From Bacteroidales bacterium (GTDB lineage Bacteria; Bacteroidota; Bacteroidia; Bacteroidales; F082): DNA of 64,000 nt. Below, piece after piece: positions 1 through 8,371 of this stretch. Within the stretch, counting starts at the first letter, position 1, and every line of letters starts with the position of its first letter. Under the pieces are notes generated by a model. It saw only the letters and a list, made by a program, of their open reading frames with translations, was not told the origin of the DNA and ran no database searches. The stretch is from contig JAQVLA010000004.1 of NCBI GenBank assembly GCA_028704385.1, positions 143,993-207,992 on the forward strand. The letters are read 5' to 3'. A program made the position numbers and the translations under genes.

Positions 1-299
1 TCAGCCTCTCCTTTTGTACCCAAAAATCCGATAACATTAGGAATGTTCTTAATGATATGCGGAATTTCACCTGTGAGAACAGCTTCAATCAAAACGTATC
101 CGGGAAAATAATTTCGCTCTTTGCTTATTTTTTTCCCTTTACGGATTTGATACACTTTCTCAGTAGGGATGAGCACCTGAGAAATCTGCGATTGCAATCC
201 CATACGATTAATTTCGGATTCAAGGTATTCTTTTACCTTTTTTTCCTTACCACTGATCGCACGGATTACATACCATTTTTTTTCTACCAGTTCGCTCAT
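1..299 (-). CDS. nusG: Transcription termination/antitermination protein NusG (partial, 3' end outside window)
   Basis: The visible 99 codons start at an ATG read leftward from 299 and run off the window edge. They encode the NGN domain of NusG: KKWYVIRAISGKEKKV at the N-terminus, the IPTEKV strand, and the YFPGYVLIEA motif that contacts the RNA polymerase clamp. NusG binds elongating polymerase and links it to Rho and to the ribosome. It lies downstream of secE on the same strand, the usual secE-nusG pair; ribosomal protein genes normally follow, beyond the window. No Shine-Dalgarno is seen. Identification is firm, although the KOW domain is not visible. Confidence 0.95.
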   Translation of the reverse strand, partial: MSELVEKKWYVIRAISGKEKKVKEYLESEINRMGLQSQISQVLIPTEKVYQIRKGKKISKERNYFPGYVLIEAVLTGEIPHIIKNIPNVIGFLGTKGEA

Positions 300-356
300 G
301 CTTTTTCTGTACTTAGAGAATTAGCCAATGCACACTTAGATTCAAAACCTGACAAT

Positions 357-554
357 TTAAAACAGTCGGTAAAAACTATCTAGAATTGTCTGGAAAGATT
401 TATCCATCAAAAATACCACGAGGGCAATTATAAGGGAAGCAATGGATACAACTATAGCACTACTTTGCAGCTCACTCCAAGTGGGCCACGACACCTTTTG
501 CATCAATTCGGTGTAACTTTCTTTTGCGTAGTTTACAATACTAATCTTTGACAT
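357..554 (-). CDS. secE: Preprotein translocase subunit SecE
   Basis: This 65-residue protein has the hallmark KVSWPTWSEL amphipathic segment followed by one membrane helix (about residues 33-52), the short single-helix form of SecE. It clamps SecY in the SecYEG channel. The reading frame stays open upstream into the tRNA-Trp gene, but the ATG at 554 gives the normal family start (MSKISIV). It lies between tRNA-Trp and nusG on the same strand, the conserved order. Certain apart from the exact start. Confidence 0.95.
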   Translation of the reverse strand: MSKISIVNYAKESYTELMQKVSWPTWSELQSSAIVVSIASLIIALVVFLMDKSFQTILDSFYRLF

Positions 555-574
555 TGAATCTAAACTTTTAGTTG

Positions 575-647
575 CACGGGTGGTAGGAATCGAACCCACA
601 ACCAACGGTTTTGGAGACCGCTACTCTACCAATTGAGCTACACCCGT
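575..647 (-). tRNA. tRNA-Trp (CCA)
   Basis: A 73-base cloverleaf with acceptor pair ACGGGTG/CACCCGT, discriminator G and T-loop GGTTCGATTCC. The anticodon loop reads CTCCAAA, so the anticodon is CCA. The 3' CCA is not encoded. It sits between tuf and secE, where this phylum keeps it. Confidence 0.96.
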
Positions 648-651
648 GTGA

Positions 652-699
652 AGCAGTTAAAAGGTATCTCTCTTTTTGAGATGATACCTTTTGACTGCT
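652..699 (-). terminator. Long hairpin between tuf and tRNA-Trp
   Basis: AGCAGT-T-AAAAGGTATC (652-668) pairs with GATACCTTTT-G-ACTGCT (683-699), about 16 base pairs with one mismatch and a short loop. Read leftward it lies just after the tuf stop and ends in a U-rich arm. It probably terminates tuf transcription partially or acts as an RNA-processing site ahead of tRNA-Trp/secE/nusG. It could also work as a terminator on the plus strand. Confidence 0.6.
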
Positions 700-720
700 A
701 ATTATGGTGAATAATCACTA

Positions 721-1908
721 TTAATCAATAATTTCAGTTACCTGACCAGCACCAACCGTACGGCCACCTTCGCGGATCGCGAAACGCAAACCTTTGCTCA
801 TGGCGATCTCAGCGATCAGTTTCACTTCAATGGTGAGGTTGTCACCAGGCATTACCATTTCAACGCCTTCCGGAAGAACGATCTCACCGGTTACGTCGGT
901 GGTTCTGAAGTAGAACTGTGGACGGTATTTGTTATGGAATGGGGTGTGACGACCGCCTTCTTCTTTTTTCAGGATATATACCTCAGCTTTGAAGTGAGCG
1001 TGTGGTTTTACTGAACCAGGAGCAGCGATTACCATACCACGACGGATTTCGTCTTTGTCAATACCACGGAGCAATAAACCTGCATTATCACCAGCTTCAC
1101 CACGGTCGAGGATTTTACGGAACATCTCAACACCTGTCACAACAGATTTGAGTTTTTCGGCACCCATACCAATGATGTCTACCTGATCACCAGTGTTAAT
1201 GACACCTGTTTCGATTCTTCCTGTAGCAACAGTTCCACGGCCAGTGATTGAGAAAACGTCCTCAATTGGCATCAGGAAAGGTTTGTCCTGATCACGTTCT
1301 GGAAGCGGAATCCACTCGTCGCAGGCATCCATGAGTTCATAGATTTTATCAACCCATTTTTGTTCTTTGTTAAGACCACCAAGAGCAGATCCCTGAATAA
1401 CAGGAGTGTTGTCACCATCGAATTTGTAGAAAGTCAACAGATCTCTGATTTCCATTTCTACGAGTTCGAGCAACTCTTCGTCGTCAACGAGGTCAACTTT
1501 GTTCATGAAAACTACCAAACGAGGTACACCAACCTGACGGGCGAGCAGAATGTGTTCACGGGTTTGAGGCATAGGACCATCAGTGGCAGCAACAACGATA
1601 ATTGCACCGTCCATCTGGGCAGCACCTGTTACCATGTTCTTTACGTAGTCAGCGTGACCAGGGCAGTCAACGTGTGCATAGTGACGTTTTTCTGTTTGGT
1701 ATTCTACGTGAGCCGTATTGATAGTGATACCCCTTTCTTTTTCTTCAGGGGCAGCATCGATGGAGTCAAAAGATTTATATTCAGATAAACCTTTATCAGC
1801 CAAACAGAGCGTAATAGCAGCTGTGAGCGTAGTTTTACCGTGGTCAACGTGACCAATAGTTCCAATGTTAACGTGTGGCTTGGACCTTTCAAATTTTTCT
1901 TTAGCCAT
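721..1908 (-). CDS. tuf: Translation elongation factor Tu
   Basis: The 395-residue EF-Tu brings aminoacyl-tRNA to the ribosome in a GTP-dependent way. The G1 loop GHVDHGKT lies at about residues 19-26; DCPGHADY (G3), the NKVD motif (G4) and the domain 2/3 signature near the end (KFEAEVYIL-like region) are all present. Length is normal for the family. It is preceded by four tRNA genes and followed by tRNA-Trp, secE and nusG, so it probably sits in one long transcription unit with the promoter at about 2346-2376. A 142-codon antisense open frame over it is a codon-usage shadow. Confidence 0.99.
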   Translation of the reverse strand: MAKEKFERSKPHVNIGTIGHVDHGKTTLTAAITLCLADKGLSEYKSFDSIDAAPEEKERGITINTAHVEYQTEKRHYAHVDCPGHADYVKNMVTGAAQMDGAIIVVAATDGPMPQTREHILLARQVGVPRLVVFMNKVDLVDDEELLELVEMEIRDLLTFYKFDGDNTPVIQGSALGGLNKEQKWVDKIYELMDACDEWIPLPERDQDKPFLMPIEDVFSITGRGTVATGRIETGVINTGDQVDIIGMGAEKLKSVVTGVEMFRKILDRGEAGDNAGLLLRGIDKDEIRRGMVIAAPGSVKPHAHFKAEVYILKKEEGGRHTPFHNKYRPQFYFRTTDVTGEIVLPEGVEMVMPGDNLTIEVKLIAEIAMSKGLRFAIREGGRTVGAGQVTEIID

Positions 1909-1952
1909 ATCTACTTTGTTTTATTTAAGGTGTTTTGAATGAAATTTACTCG

Positions 1953-2024
1953 AGCCAATGATGAGATTTGAACTCATGACCCCTTCCTTACCAAGGAAGT
2001 GCTCTACCCCTGAGCTACATCGGC
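1953..2024 (-). tRNA. tRNA-Thr (GGT)
   Basis: A 72-base cloverleaf; acceptor GCCGATG pairs with CATTGGC (one G-U), discriminator T(U), anticodon loop CTTGGTAA giving anticodon GGT. Closest of four tRNAs to tuf. Confidence 0.95.
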
Positions 2025-2029
2025 TATTG

Positions 2030-2102
2030 AGCGGGAAACCGGGCTCGAACCGGCCACCTACAGCTTGGAAGGCTGTCGCTCTACCAAATGAGCTATTCCC
2101 GC
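2030..2102 (-). tRNA. tRNA-Gly (TCC)
   Basis: A 73-base cloverleaf; acceptor GCGGGAA pairs with TTCCCGC. The anticodon loop CTTCCAA gives TCC. It lies five bases from the neighbouring tRNA-Thr, so both must be cut from one precursor. Confidence 0.95.
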
Positions 2103-2111
2103 TTAAAGCAG

Positions 2112-2193
2112 TGGGGGAGGAAGGATTCGAACCTCCGAAGGCTGCGCCAACAGATTTACAGTCTGCCCCATTTGACCGCTCTGGTACTCCCCC
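2112..2193 (-). tRNA. tRNA-Tyr (GTA)
   Basis: An 82-base tRNA with the long variable arm of class II tRNAs (TGTTGGCGCAGCC region), acceptor GGGGGAG/CTCCCCC and anticodon GTA in CTGTAAA. Confidence 0.95.
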
Positions 2194-2219
2194 ATGGATT
2201 TTTTCATGAAACTTACATG

Positions 2220-2293
2220 AGCCGGTGGAGGGATTCGAACCCCCGACCAGCTGATTACAAATCAGCTGCTCTGGCCAACTGAGCTACACCGGC
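2220..2293 (-). tRNA. tRNA-Thr (TGT)
   Basis: A 74-base cloverleaf; acceptor GCCGGTG/CACCGGC, anticodon loop TTTGTAA giving TGT. First gene of the tRNA-tuf unit, so the two threonine isoacceptors GGT and TGT are co-transcribed. Confidence 0.95.
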
Positions 2294-2345
2294 TTGTGTA
2301 AAAAGAACGTTTTATAGCACCTTTTCAGGGTTCCAAAAAGGTCTG

Positions 2346-2376
2346 CAAAAATAGAGAGTTTAATTTTATCCACCAA
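2346..2376 (-). promoter_or_regulatory. Promoter of the tRNA-tuf-secE-nusG unit
   Basis: Read leftward, TATTTTTG (2353-2346) is a perfect TAnnTTTG -7 element, and TTG (2376-2374) lies 20 bases upstream, the phylum's -33 element. The predicted transcript starts near 2339, about 45 bases before tRNA-Thr(TGT). Confidence 0.7.
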
Positions 2377-2567
2377 GAAAATTATTGAAAAAGTATAATA
2401 AAATTATATTTATACAGCTGTATATGTTGAAAATCAATGATATAAGTATTATAGAAAATGAAAATCGCTTATCTGATGTTGGGAGTTTAACACGCAAAAT
2501 TTACTTAAAAGATGCGGTTATCTCCCTGATATTCAGGTAAGCGATTTCTTACGATTCAAATTTGGTA

Positions 2568-2864
2568 TTATTTGCTATATTTTCCTTTGTGCTTCTCTAA
2601 TTGCTTTTTTAATGCATCAATAGCTGCATCGGCTGCTTCTTCGAATGATTTACTTTGCTTACTGGCAAAGAGATCATTGCCTTTTAACAAAATCCTGATC
2701 TCAGTAATCTTGTTGTCCGGAACATCAGTGTTGTCAAGTTTTAAAGTTACTTCAGAGCCAATCACTTCGTTGTGTTTGTTCGAGAGCTTCTCGATCTTGT
2801 TGGTAATAAAGCTCTCAAGCTTCTGATCTGCTTTGAAATGTACGGCATTAATGTTTACTTTCAT
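2568..2864 (-). CDS. hpf: Ribosome hibernation promoting factor (short HPF/RaiA family)
   Basis: The 98-residue protein starts MKVNINAVHFKAD and ends in a lysine-rich tail. This is the single-domain beta-alpha-beta fold of the sigma-54 modulation/RaiA family that binds between ribosomal subunits in stationary phase. Length fits short HPF, without the C-terminal dimerisation domain of long forms. It is downstream of the xer recombinase and upstream of the tRNA-tuf unit. Unusually for this genome it has a near-perfect Shine-Dalgarno (2871-2878), so it may be controlled at translation. Family assignment is firm; symbol by family. Confidence 0.92.
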   Translation of the reverse strand: MKVNINAVHFKADQKLESFITNKIEKLSNKHNEVIGSEVTLKLDNTDVPDNKITEIRILLKGNDLFASKQSKSFEEAADAAIDALKKQLEKHKGKYSK

Positions 2865-2869
2865 GATAT

Positions 2870-2878
2870 ACCTCCTTA
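2870..2878 (-). promoter_or_regulatory. Strong Shine-Dalgarno of hpf
   Basis: Read leftward the bases TAAGGAGGT stand six bases before the hpf ATG (2864). Other starts in this region (tuf, secE, xer) have no such site, so this is exceptional here. Confidence 0.75.
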
Positions 2879-2891
2879 TAATATTAGTTAG

Positions 2892-3767
2892 TTAACCCAA
2901 AGGATGGGCCTGTTGGTGAATTTTCTTTAAATGATCTATGGTATTGTGTGTATATATTTGAGTGGCTTCCAGCGAGCTGTGGCCAAGCAATTCTTTTATT
3001 GCAATTAAATCGGCTCCATTGTTTAACAGATGAGTAGCAAAAGTATGTCGTAGGGTATGTGGACTGATTTTTAGTTTTCCGGAAATGAATTGTACACGGT
3101 TTTCAACGGCTCGATTGATTAGCTGTGGATAACATACCCCTGCTTTGTTACTTACAATAAAACTTTCGAATGAGGGTTGGTCATAAAATGAATTACGTTG
3201 CTCCAGGTAGTATTTCATCAAATCTGACAGTTTATTTGTAAACGGGATCAATCGCTCTTTATTTCTTTTGCCATGCACTTTGATTAGCGAAGCTTTAAAA
3301 TCGATTGACTGATCTTTGAGCAGACAGATCTCGGCGCGTCGCATACCGGTTTGATAAAGTATCTCGAAAATTAAATAATCTCTTAATTCCTGAAAATCTG
3401 CCGGAATTTCTGTTTGAAGTGATTTGAGTAAATTTTCAGGAATAAAATCGGGTACCTTTTTTGAAGTTTTAAGTGATTTTATTGTTGAAGCCGGGTTTTT
3501 TGCAATAAGTTGTTTTTGATGTAAAAAGCGATAATAAGCTCTTATTGCAGAGATTTTCCGGTTGACTGAGCGAGGCGAAAGCTTGCTTTTGCTTAAGTGT
3601 ACAGTGTATGAACGGATGATTGCCCTGTTGATTTCTCCAATGTCACCTTCCCGGGACAACTCATTAATGTAGGATTCAAAATTCTTTAAGTCAGTAGCAT
3701 AGCTTTTGATGGTCAGAGGTGAGGCTCTTTTTTCGGTCTCCAGATAACGTAAAAAATCCTGAATCAT
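2892..3767 (-). CDS. xerC: Site-specific tyrosine recombinase XerC/XerD family
   Basis: A 291-residue tyrosine recombinase that probably resolves chromosome dimers at dif. The N-terminal SAM-like core-binding domain covers about residues 1-85 and the catalytic domain 110-285. Active-site residues are visible: R143 (TGMRRAE), K168 region (HGKRNKER), H237-x-x-R240 (HTLRHTF), H263 (LGHSS) and Y272 (IYTH). The frame can begin at a TTG two codons earlier; the ATG at 3767 is preferred. It lies between rpsU and hpf, a fixed location in the phylum, so it is a housekeeping Xer and not a phage integrase. XerC versus XerD cannot be decided from the sequence alone. Confidence 0.88.
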   Translation of the reverse strand: MIQDFLRYLETEKRASPLTIKSYATDLKNFESYINELSREGDIGEINRAIIRSYTVHLSKSKLSPRSVNRKISAIRAYYRFLHQKQLIAKNPASTIKSLKTSKKVPDFIPENLLKSLQTEIPADFQELRDYLIFEILYQTGMRRAEICLLKDQSIDFKASLIKVHGKRNKERLIPFTNKLSDLMKYYLEQRNSFYDQPSFESFIVSNKAGVCYPQLINRAVENRVQFISGKLKISPHTLRHTFATHLLNNGADLIAIKELLGHSSLEATQIYTHNTIDHLKKIHQQAHPLG

Positions 3768-3774
3768 ATGCAAT

Positions 3775-3828
3775 AAAAAAACTTTGATGTAAATATAGTA
3801 AACATATTTAAAACATCAAAGTTTTTTT
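3775..3828 (-). terminator. Terminator after rpsU (bidirectional)
   Basis: AAAAAAACTTTGATGT (3775-3790) pairs perfectly with ACATCAAAGTTTTTTT (3813-3828) around a 22-base loop. It ends rpsU transcription read leftward and lies just ahead of xerC. Confidence 0.75.
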
Positions 3829-3849
3829 GATTCTTGAAAAAAAAGCGAA

Positions 3850-4044
3850 CTAATTTTCTTCTTGCTGACGGAGCTGCTGAATATAAATAGCTTTGAGCTT
3901 CTTTTCACGATTTACCACGGATGGTTTGGTGAACTTCTGTCGGTTTCGTAATTCTTTTACTACGCCGGTTTTCTCAAATTTGCGCTTGTATTTTTTCAGC
4001 GCCCGGTCGATGCTTTCGCCTTCTTTTACAGGAATAATGATCAT
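3850..4044 (-). CDS. rpsU: Small ribosomal subunit protein bS21
   Basis: The 64-residue, strongly basic protein (MIIIPVKEGESIDRALKKYKR) is bS21, which binds near the 3' end of 16S rRNA by the anti-Shine-Dalgarno. Length and sequence match the family. The leader upstream of the ATG is purine-rich (AAAGAAAGAGAG) but has no real AGGAGG. It has its own promoter (4095-4123) and terminator. In Bacteroidota bS21 is known to take part in hiding the anti-Shine-Dalgarno, which bears on the two strong SD sites seen in this window. Confidence 0.95.
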   Translation of the reverse strand: MIIIPVKEGESIDRALKKYKRKFEKTGVVKELRNRQKFTKPSVVNREKKLKAIYIQQLRQQEEN

Positions 4045-4094
4045 GTTAAATACACTCTCTTTCTTTAAGGTTAATTAAATGATAATTCGGGGCG

Positions 4095-4123
4095 CAAAAA
4101 TAGTGTTTTTCAATTTAATACAA
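4095..4123 (-). promoter_or_regulatory. Promoter of rpsU
   Basis: Read leftward, TATTTTTG (4102-4095) is a perfect TAnnTTTG element with TTG (4123-4121) 18 bases upstream. It lies about 50 bases before the rpsU ATG. Confidence 0.65.
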
Positions 4124-4148
4124 AATATTATCCGAACTTTTTTAATTG

Positions 4149-6365
4149 TCACTCATTAGGCTTAAGGTTTCCGATGAGGAAATTTGTTATTTTGTCAAAA
4201 ACATGTTTTCGGGTATTCCCGCCGTAAATCCCATGGTTTTTATTGGGATAGATCATCAGGTCAAACTGTTTGTCGGCTCTCACCAGTGCTTCAATGAGCT
4301 CCATCGTGTTTTGATAGTGCACGTTATCATCGGCACTGCCATGAATCAGCAGGTAGTTTCCTTTTAGTTTATCCACATGATTGATAGGGGAATTATTGTC
4401 GTAGCCTTTAGGATTTTCCTGTGGTTTTTGCATATAGCGCTCGGTGTAGATATTGTCATAATAACGCCAGCTTGTAACCGGGGCAACGGCAACAGCAGTA
4501 TTAAAATAGTCGGCCCCCAGAGTGATGGCGGATGTAGCCATAAAACCACCATAACTCCAGCCATAAATCCCAATGCGGTCGCCATCAATATAGGGTAAAC
4601 TGCTCAGATATTTTGCGGTAGAAATCATGTCTTCAGTTTCGTATTTTCCTAATTCTTTGTAAGTCATCTTTTTAAAAGTTTCACCTCGTGCTCCGGTACC
4701 TCTGTTGTCAACAGAAACCACGACAAAACCTTTTTGCGACAGCAACTGATGCCAGAAATAGTCGTTCCAGCCCCACGAATTTCTCACAGTTTGGATACCC
4801 GGACCTCCATATACAAACAGCAGAACCGGATATTGCTTGTTGGGATCGAAATTGGCAGGCAGGATTTGCCACCCATTCAGGTGGGTGGTTTTGCCATCGG
4901 GTAGAACTACATCCGGATGTTCAAAACTGAAGAAGGTTTTCGGACTGAAATTATAGGTTGCCAGCCGCGACTTCAACTCCTGGTTGTCTTCGAGTGTTCT
5001 GATCAGCTTACCTTTGTTGTTTCGCAAACTAAATACGGGTGGTTCATTAGCCGTGCTGAAAGTATGAATAAAATAGCTGAAATCTTTGCTAAAACTGGCA
5101 TCGCTGCTGCCTTCCGAATCAATAATCAATTGTGTTTTTCCTTTAAGGTTTACGGCTGCAATCTGGCGATCCATAGGCGAACTGACTGCCTGCTGAAAAT
5201 AGATCGTCTGATTTTTGGAATCGAATCCATACACTGCAGTAATATCATGCGGCCCTGAAGTGAGCTGCCTGATCAGTTTGCCATCCATACCATATAAATA
5301 CAGGTGATTAAAGCCGTCCTTTTCGCTGCTGATCACAAAATGTTTACCATCGGGCAGAAAATTCAAATTATTCTCAATGTCGATATACCACTGATTTTCT
5401 TCCTCGTAAAGCGTGCTGATACTTCCCGATTGTGTATTGGCCAGCAGGATTTCAAGCTTGTTTTGTAAACGATTTAACCTATAAATCGCCAGTTTATCAG
5501 GGCTGGTTGACCATTTGATGCGTGGAAAATACAGGTCAGTTTCGCTTCCGGTGTCAATTTTTTGAAGCTTGCCCGTTTCGGTCGATACCGTATGAATCGT
5601 TACGATGCTGTTATCTTCTCCGGCTTTTGGATATTTATAGGTGTACCATTCAGGATACAAACCGGTGAAAAGTTCCATCTGATAGAGTTTTACATGACTT
5701 TCGTCGAAACGATAAAAGGCAATGGTCTTGCTGTCGGGCGACCAGAAAAACGCTTTCGTAAAACTAAATTCTTCTTCATAAACCCAATCTGTTGTACCGT
5801 TGATTATCGCGTTGAATTCGCCATCTGTGGTCAGCTGTTTTTCTTCCCGGCTTTCAAGCGATACCACAAAGAGGTTGTTATCGCGCACAAAGGCAATTTG
5901 TTTGCTGTCGGGCGAAAACTCGGCCAGCTGTTGTTTCCCATTGGTCGAAAGCGGATACAAACGGCCGGATTCCAATTCATAAATATAATAATTCGATTTT
6001 GTTGAATGGCGGTAAATCGACTCTGTTTCGGCCGGGATTAAAATCATGCTTTCGTCCGGACTCATCTCATAGCTTCCAAAAGGAAGTGGTGAGTTGGTAC
6101 CGTCTGGTATAAGTTTCTTGGTGTTCAGCAAGGTTTGAACTTTCTCACCATTTTTATAATCATACACATTTAACATACTATCTTCAAGCATGGCATAGGT
6201 GGCACCATCATTCATCGGATTGAGGCCACGAACCATTTTAGGATAGAATTTACCCGATGACCAGATGTCGGTCATGGTAATGGTTTTGCTATTTTCCTGG
6301 GCGATTAACAGACAGGTAAAGCCAATTAACAGGGCTGTAAGCAAAAGGGATTTAAAAGTATTCAT
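4149..6365 (-). CDS. Dipeptidyl peptidase IV family serine protease (S9B)
   Basis: A 738-residue exported prolyl-dipeptidyl peptidase that releases X-Pro or X-Ala dipeptides from peptide N-termini. A signal peptide covers about residues 1-24 (TALLIGFTCLLIAQ). The eight-blade propeller contains DWVYEEEF, the double-Glu motif that anchors the substrate N-terminus in DPP IV. The alpha/beta-hydrolase domain has the nucleophile in GWSYGGF (Ser604), then GSADDNVH with the acid and NKNHGI with the histidine, so it looks active. The frame extends 48 codons upstream but the ATG at 6365 starts the signal peptide. Probably periplasmic; with AbgT and the C69 dipeptidase next door it suggests peptide feeding. 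Confidence 0.93.
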   Translation of the reverse strand: MNTFKSLLLTALLIGFTCLLIAQENSKTITMTDIWSSGKFYPKMVRGLNPMNDGATYAMLEDSMLNVYDYKNGEKVQTLLNTKKLIPDGTNSPLPFGSYEMSPDESMILIPAETESIYRHSTKSNYYIYELESGRLYPLSTNGKQQLAEFSPDSKQIAFVRDNNLFVVSLESREEKQLTTDGEFNAIINGTTDWVYEEEFSFTKAFFWSPDSKTIAFYRFDESHVKLYQMELFTGLYPEWYTYKYPKAGEDNSIVTIHTVSTETGKLQKIDTGSETDLYFPRIKWSTSPDKLAIYRLNRLQNKLEILLANTQSGSISTLYEEENQWYIDIENNLNFLPDGKHFVISSEKDGFNHLYLYGMDGKLIRQLTSGPHDITAVYGFDSKNQTIYFQQAVSSPMDRQIAAVNLKGKTQLIIDSEGSSDASFSKDFSYFIHTFSTANEPPVFSLRNNKGKLIRTLEDNQELKSRLATYNFSPKTFFSFEHPDVVLPDGKTTHLNGWQILPANFDPNKQYPVLLFVYGGPGIQTVRNSWGWNDYFWHQLLSQKGFVVVSVDNRGTGARGETFKKMTYKELGKYETEDMISTAKYLSSLPYIDGDRIGIYGWSYGGFMATSAITLGADYFNTAVAVAPVTSWRYYDNIYTERYMQKPQENPKGYDNNSPINHVDKLKGNYLLIHGSADDNVHYQNTMELIEALVRADKQFDLMIYPNKNHGIYGGNTRKHVFDKITNFLIGNLKPNE

Positions 6366-6488
6366 AAAACAGGATTTGGAATTTAAAACACACCAATCTT
6401 TATTGGAAGCGAATTTATAAAAGATTTGAATAAGCTGTATGTCTGTATCTGAAATTGAAGTTTCGAAACAGTTATCGGTCAAAACTTC

Positions 6489-6519
6489 TTGGTGGCAAAT
6501 AGAAAACATCTTATTTTTG
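6489..6519 (+). promoter_or_regulatory. Promoter of tRNA-Val
   Basis: TTG (6489-6491), a 20-base spacer and TATTTTTG (6512-6519), a perfect phylum-type promoter ten bases before the tRNA 5' end. Confidence 0.7.
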
Positions 6520-6528
6520 CCAAAATTT

Positions 6529-6603
6529 GGGACGTTAGCTCAGTTGGTTTAGAGCGCTTGCTTGACAGGCAAGAGGTCACTGGTTCGATTCCAGTACGCC
6601 CCA
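6529..6603 (+). tRNA. tRNA-Val (GAC)
   Basis: A 75-base cloverleaf; anticodon loop CTTGACAG gives GAC. T-arm ACTGG/CCAGT with TTCGATT loop. The acceptor stem GGGACGT pairs with ACGCCCC except for an A-C mismatch at the fourth pair (position 4 with 69). The CCA end is not encoded. Own promoter and terminator flank it. Confidence 0.93.
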
Positions 6604-6614
6604 CGTTGAAAAAG

Positions 6615-6647
6615 AAAGAGTTACCTTTATTGTTTTGGTAACTCTTT
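6615..6647 (+). terminator. Terminator of tRNA-Val
   Basis: AAAGAGTTACC (6615-6625) pairs perfectly with GGTAACTCTTT (6637-6647), followed by further Ts. Confidence 0.8.
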
Positions 6648-6784
6648 TTTGTTTTGAAGCACAGTAGCAGACAACATTTACCTGAATATTTGAGGTAGTG
6701 GTATAATCTTCCCAATTCATTTTTCCATCGAACACCGTGATTTACCTTTAACATTTATTTAGAAACATTCTAAATAGAATTTTC

Positions 6785-6792
6785 TATGTTTG
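6785..6792 (+). promoter_or_regulatory. -7 element upstream of the AbgT transporter
   Basis: TATGTTTG matches TAnnTTTG and lies 35 bases before the ATG. No clear -33 TTG is seen at the usual distance. Confidence 0.45.
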
Positions 6793-6827
6793 CGCCTTAT
6801 TCCTGAAACAGCACAAAATTTATTTTG

Positions 6828-8360
6828 ATGACAACTAAAAAAGAAAAACCTAAAGGTTTGATTGGTAAGTTTTTGCATATAATTGAAAAAGTGGGGAACG
6901 CACTTCCGCATCCGGCAACGCTTTTTGCCATATTTGCCGGATTAGCCCTGGTGCTTTCGTGGGTGGCCAGTCAGTTCGATCTTGAAGTGATCCATCCGGG
7001 AACCGGTGAACTGATTCATCCTGTTAATCTGCTCTCGGTGCATGGGCTCCATAAAATCATCACCGAAATGGTGACCAATTTCACGAGTTTTGCGCCTCTT
7101 GGAGTGGTGCTTGTTGCCATGCTGGGTATTGGAATAGCGGAAGGTTCGGGGCTTATTGGCACTGCGCTGCGCCTGATGGTGCTCTCCTCTCCACGCCGGA
7201 TTCTGACCTTTGTGGTTGTATTTGCCGGAATATTATCCAATACAGCCAGTGAAGTAGGTTATGTGTTGTTGGTTCCGTTAAGTGCCATCATTTTTCTGGC
7301 TGTGGGGCGACATCCCATTGCCGGGATGGCGGCAGCTTTTGCCGGAGTATCGGGTGGTTATAGTGCCAATTTGTTACTTGGAACGATCGACCCCTTACTG
7401 GCCGGACTTTCACAGGAGGCTGCGCAAATTATCGACACAGCTTATGTGGTAAATCCGGCAGCTAACTATTATTTTATGTTTGCTTCCACCTTTGTCATAG
7501 CCATTGCAGGCACCTGGGTTACCGAACGAATTGTGGAGCCACGTCTGGGTAAATATGGCGGTTCTGAAACAGAGGAGATCAAACGCCTGAGCAAGGAAGA
7601 GAAAAAAGGTTTGCGTTATGCTGTTTATACAGCTATCGTATTGGTTGGCGTCATGTTGTGGGGTACTGTGCCGGCCAATGGCTTTTTGCGTGATGCCGAA
7701 ACTGGCAGTCTGTTGCATTCCCCTTTTATGGATGGAATCGTGGCAATTTTATTTATCACAGCTGCCCTGATGGGAATTGCTTATGGAATTGGTGCCGGCA
7801 CAATCAGGAGCGACAGCGATGTAATGAAAGGTATGGGGAAATCGATGGAGGCATTGGGTGTTTATATCGTATTGGTATTTTTTGCTGCACAATTCGTGGC
7901 ATACTTCAAATGGACCAATCTGGGATTGATCTTTGCCATCGAAGGAGCCAGCGCACTACAGGCATCGGGTTTGGGCAGCATTCCGCTAATGATTGGGTTT
8001 ATCATCATCACGGCTATGATCAATATGGTAATGGGAAGTGCTTCGGCCAAATGGACGATCATGGCACCTGTTTTCATTCCCATGTTTATGTTGCTCGGAT
8101 ACAGCCCCGAACTTACGCAGGTGGTTTATCGAATCGGCGATTCAGTTACCAATATCATCTCGCCCATGATGTCGTACTTTGCTTTGATAGTGGCTTTTAT
8201 GCAGAAGTACGATAAAAAAGCCGGCATTGGAACGATTATTTCCACCATGTTGCCTTATACCATGATTTTCTTCATTGTATGGACCATCATGTTGGTGGTC
8301 TGGATGATTTTTGGTTTGCCTATCGGACCGGATGCACCGCTTTCTTACGATATGAATTAA
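6828..8360 (+). CDS. AbgT family transporter (p-aminobenzoyl-glutamate/drug:H+ type)
   Basis: A 510-residue integral membrane protein of the AbgT family, whose members import p-aminobenzoyl-glutamate or export antifolates. It opens [21 protein letters not shown], a family signature, and carries about a dozen hydrophobic helices. The re-entrant hairpin segment [14 protein letters not shown] and the late motif [12 protein letters not shown], both typical of the fold, are present. TTG precedes ATG by one codon; ATG at 6828 is chosen. It converges with a C69 dipeptidase gene (stop 12 bases away). The substrate cannot be told from sequence. Confidence 0.92.
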   Translation: MTTKKEKPKGLIGKFLHIIEKVGNALPHPATLFAIFAGLALVLSWVASQFDLEVIHPGTGELIHPVNLLSVHGLHKIITEMVTNFTSFAPLGVVLVAMLGIGIAEGSGLIGTALRLMVLSSPRRILTFVVVFAGILSNTASEVGYVLLVPLSAIIFLAVGRHPIAGMAAAFAGVSGGYSANLLLGTIDPLLAGLSQEAAQIIDTAYVVNPAANYYFMFASTFVIAIAGTWVTERIVEPRLGKYGGSETEEIKRLSKEEKKGLRYAVYTAIVLVGVMLWGTVPANGFLRDAETGSLLHSPFMDGIVAILFITAALMGIAYGIGAGTIRSDSDVMKGMGKSMEALGVYIVLVFFAAQFVAYFKWTNLGLIFAIEGASALQASGLGSIPLMIGFIIITAMINMVMGSASAKWTIMAPVFIPMFMLLGYSPELTQVVYRIGDSVTNIISPMMSYFALIVAFMQKYDKKAGIGTIISTMLPYTMIFFIVWTIMLVVWMIFGLPIGPDAPLSYDMN

Positions 8361-8371
8361 TTGAAACTGGC

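Noticed and set aside
1360..1788. 142-codon frame opposite tuf
   Set aside because: Antisense shadow caused by the strong codon bias of tuf.
2892..3767. Reading the Xer recombinase as a phage or mobile-element integrase
   Set aside because: It sits in the conserved rpsU-xer-hpf order with no att-like repeats or phage genes nearby, so it is the chromosomal Xer.
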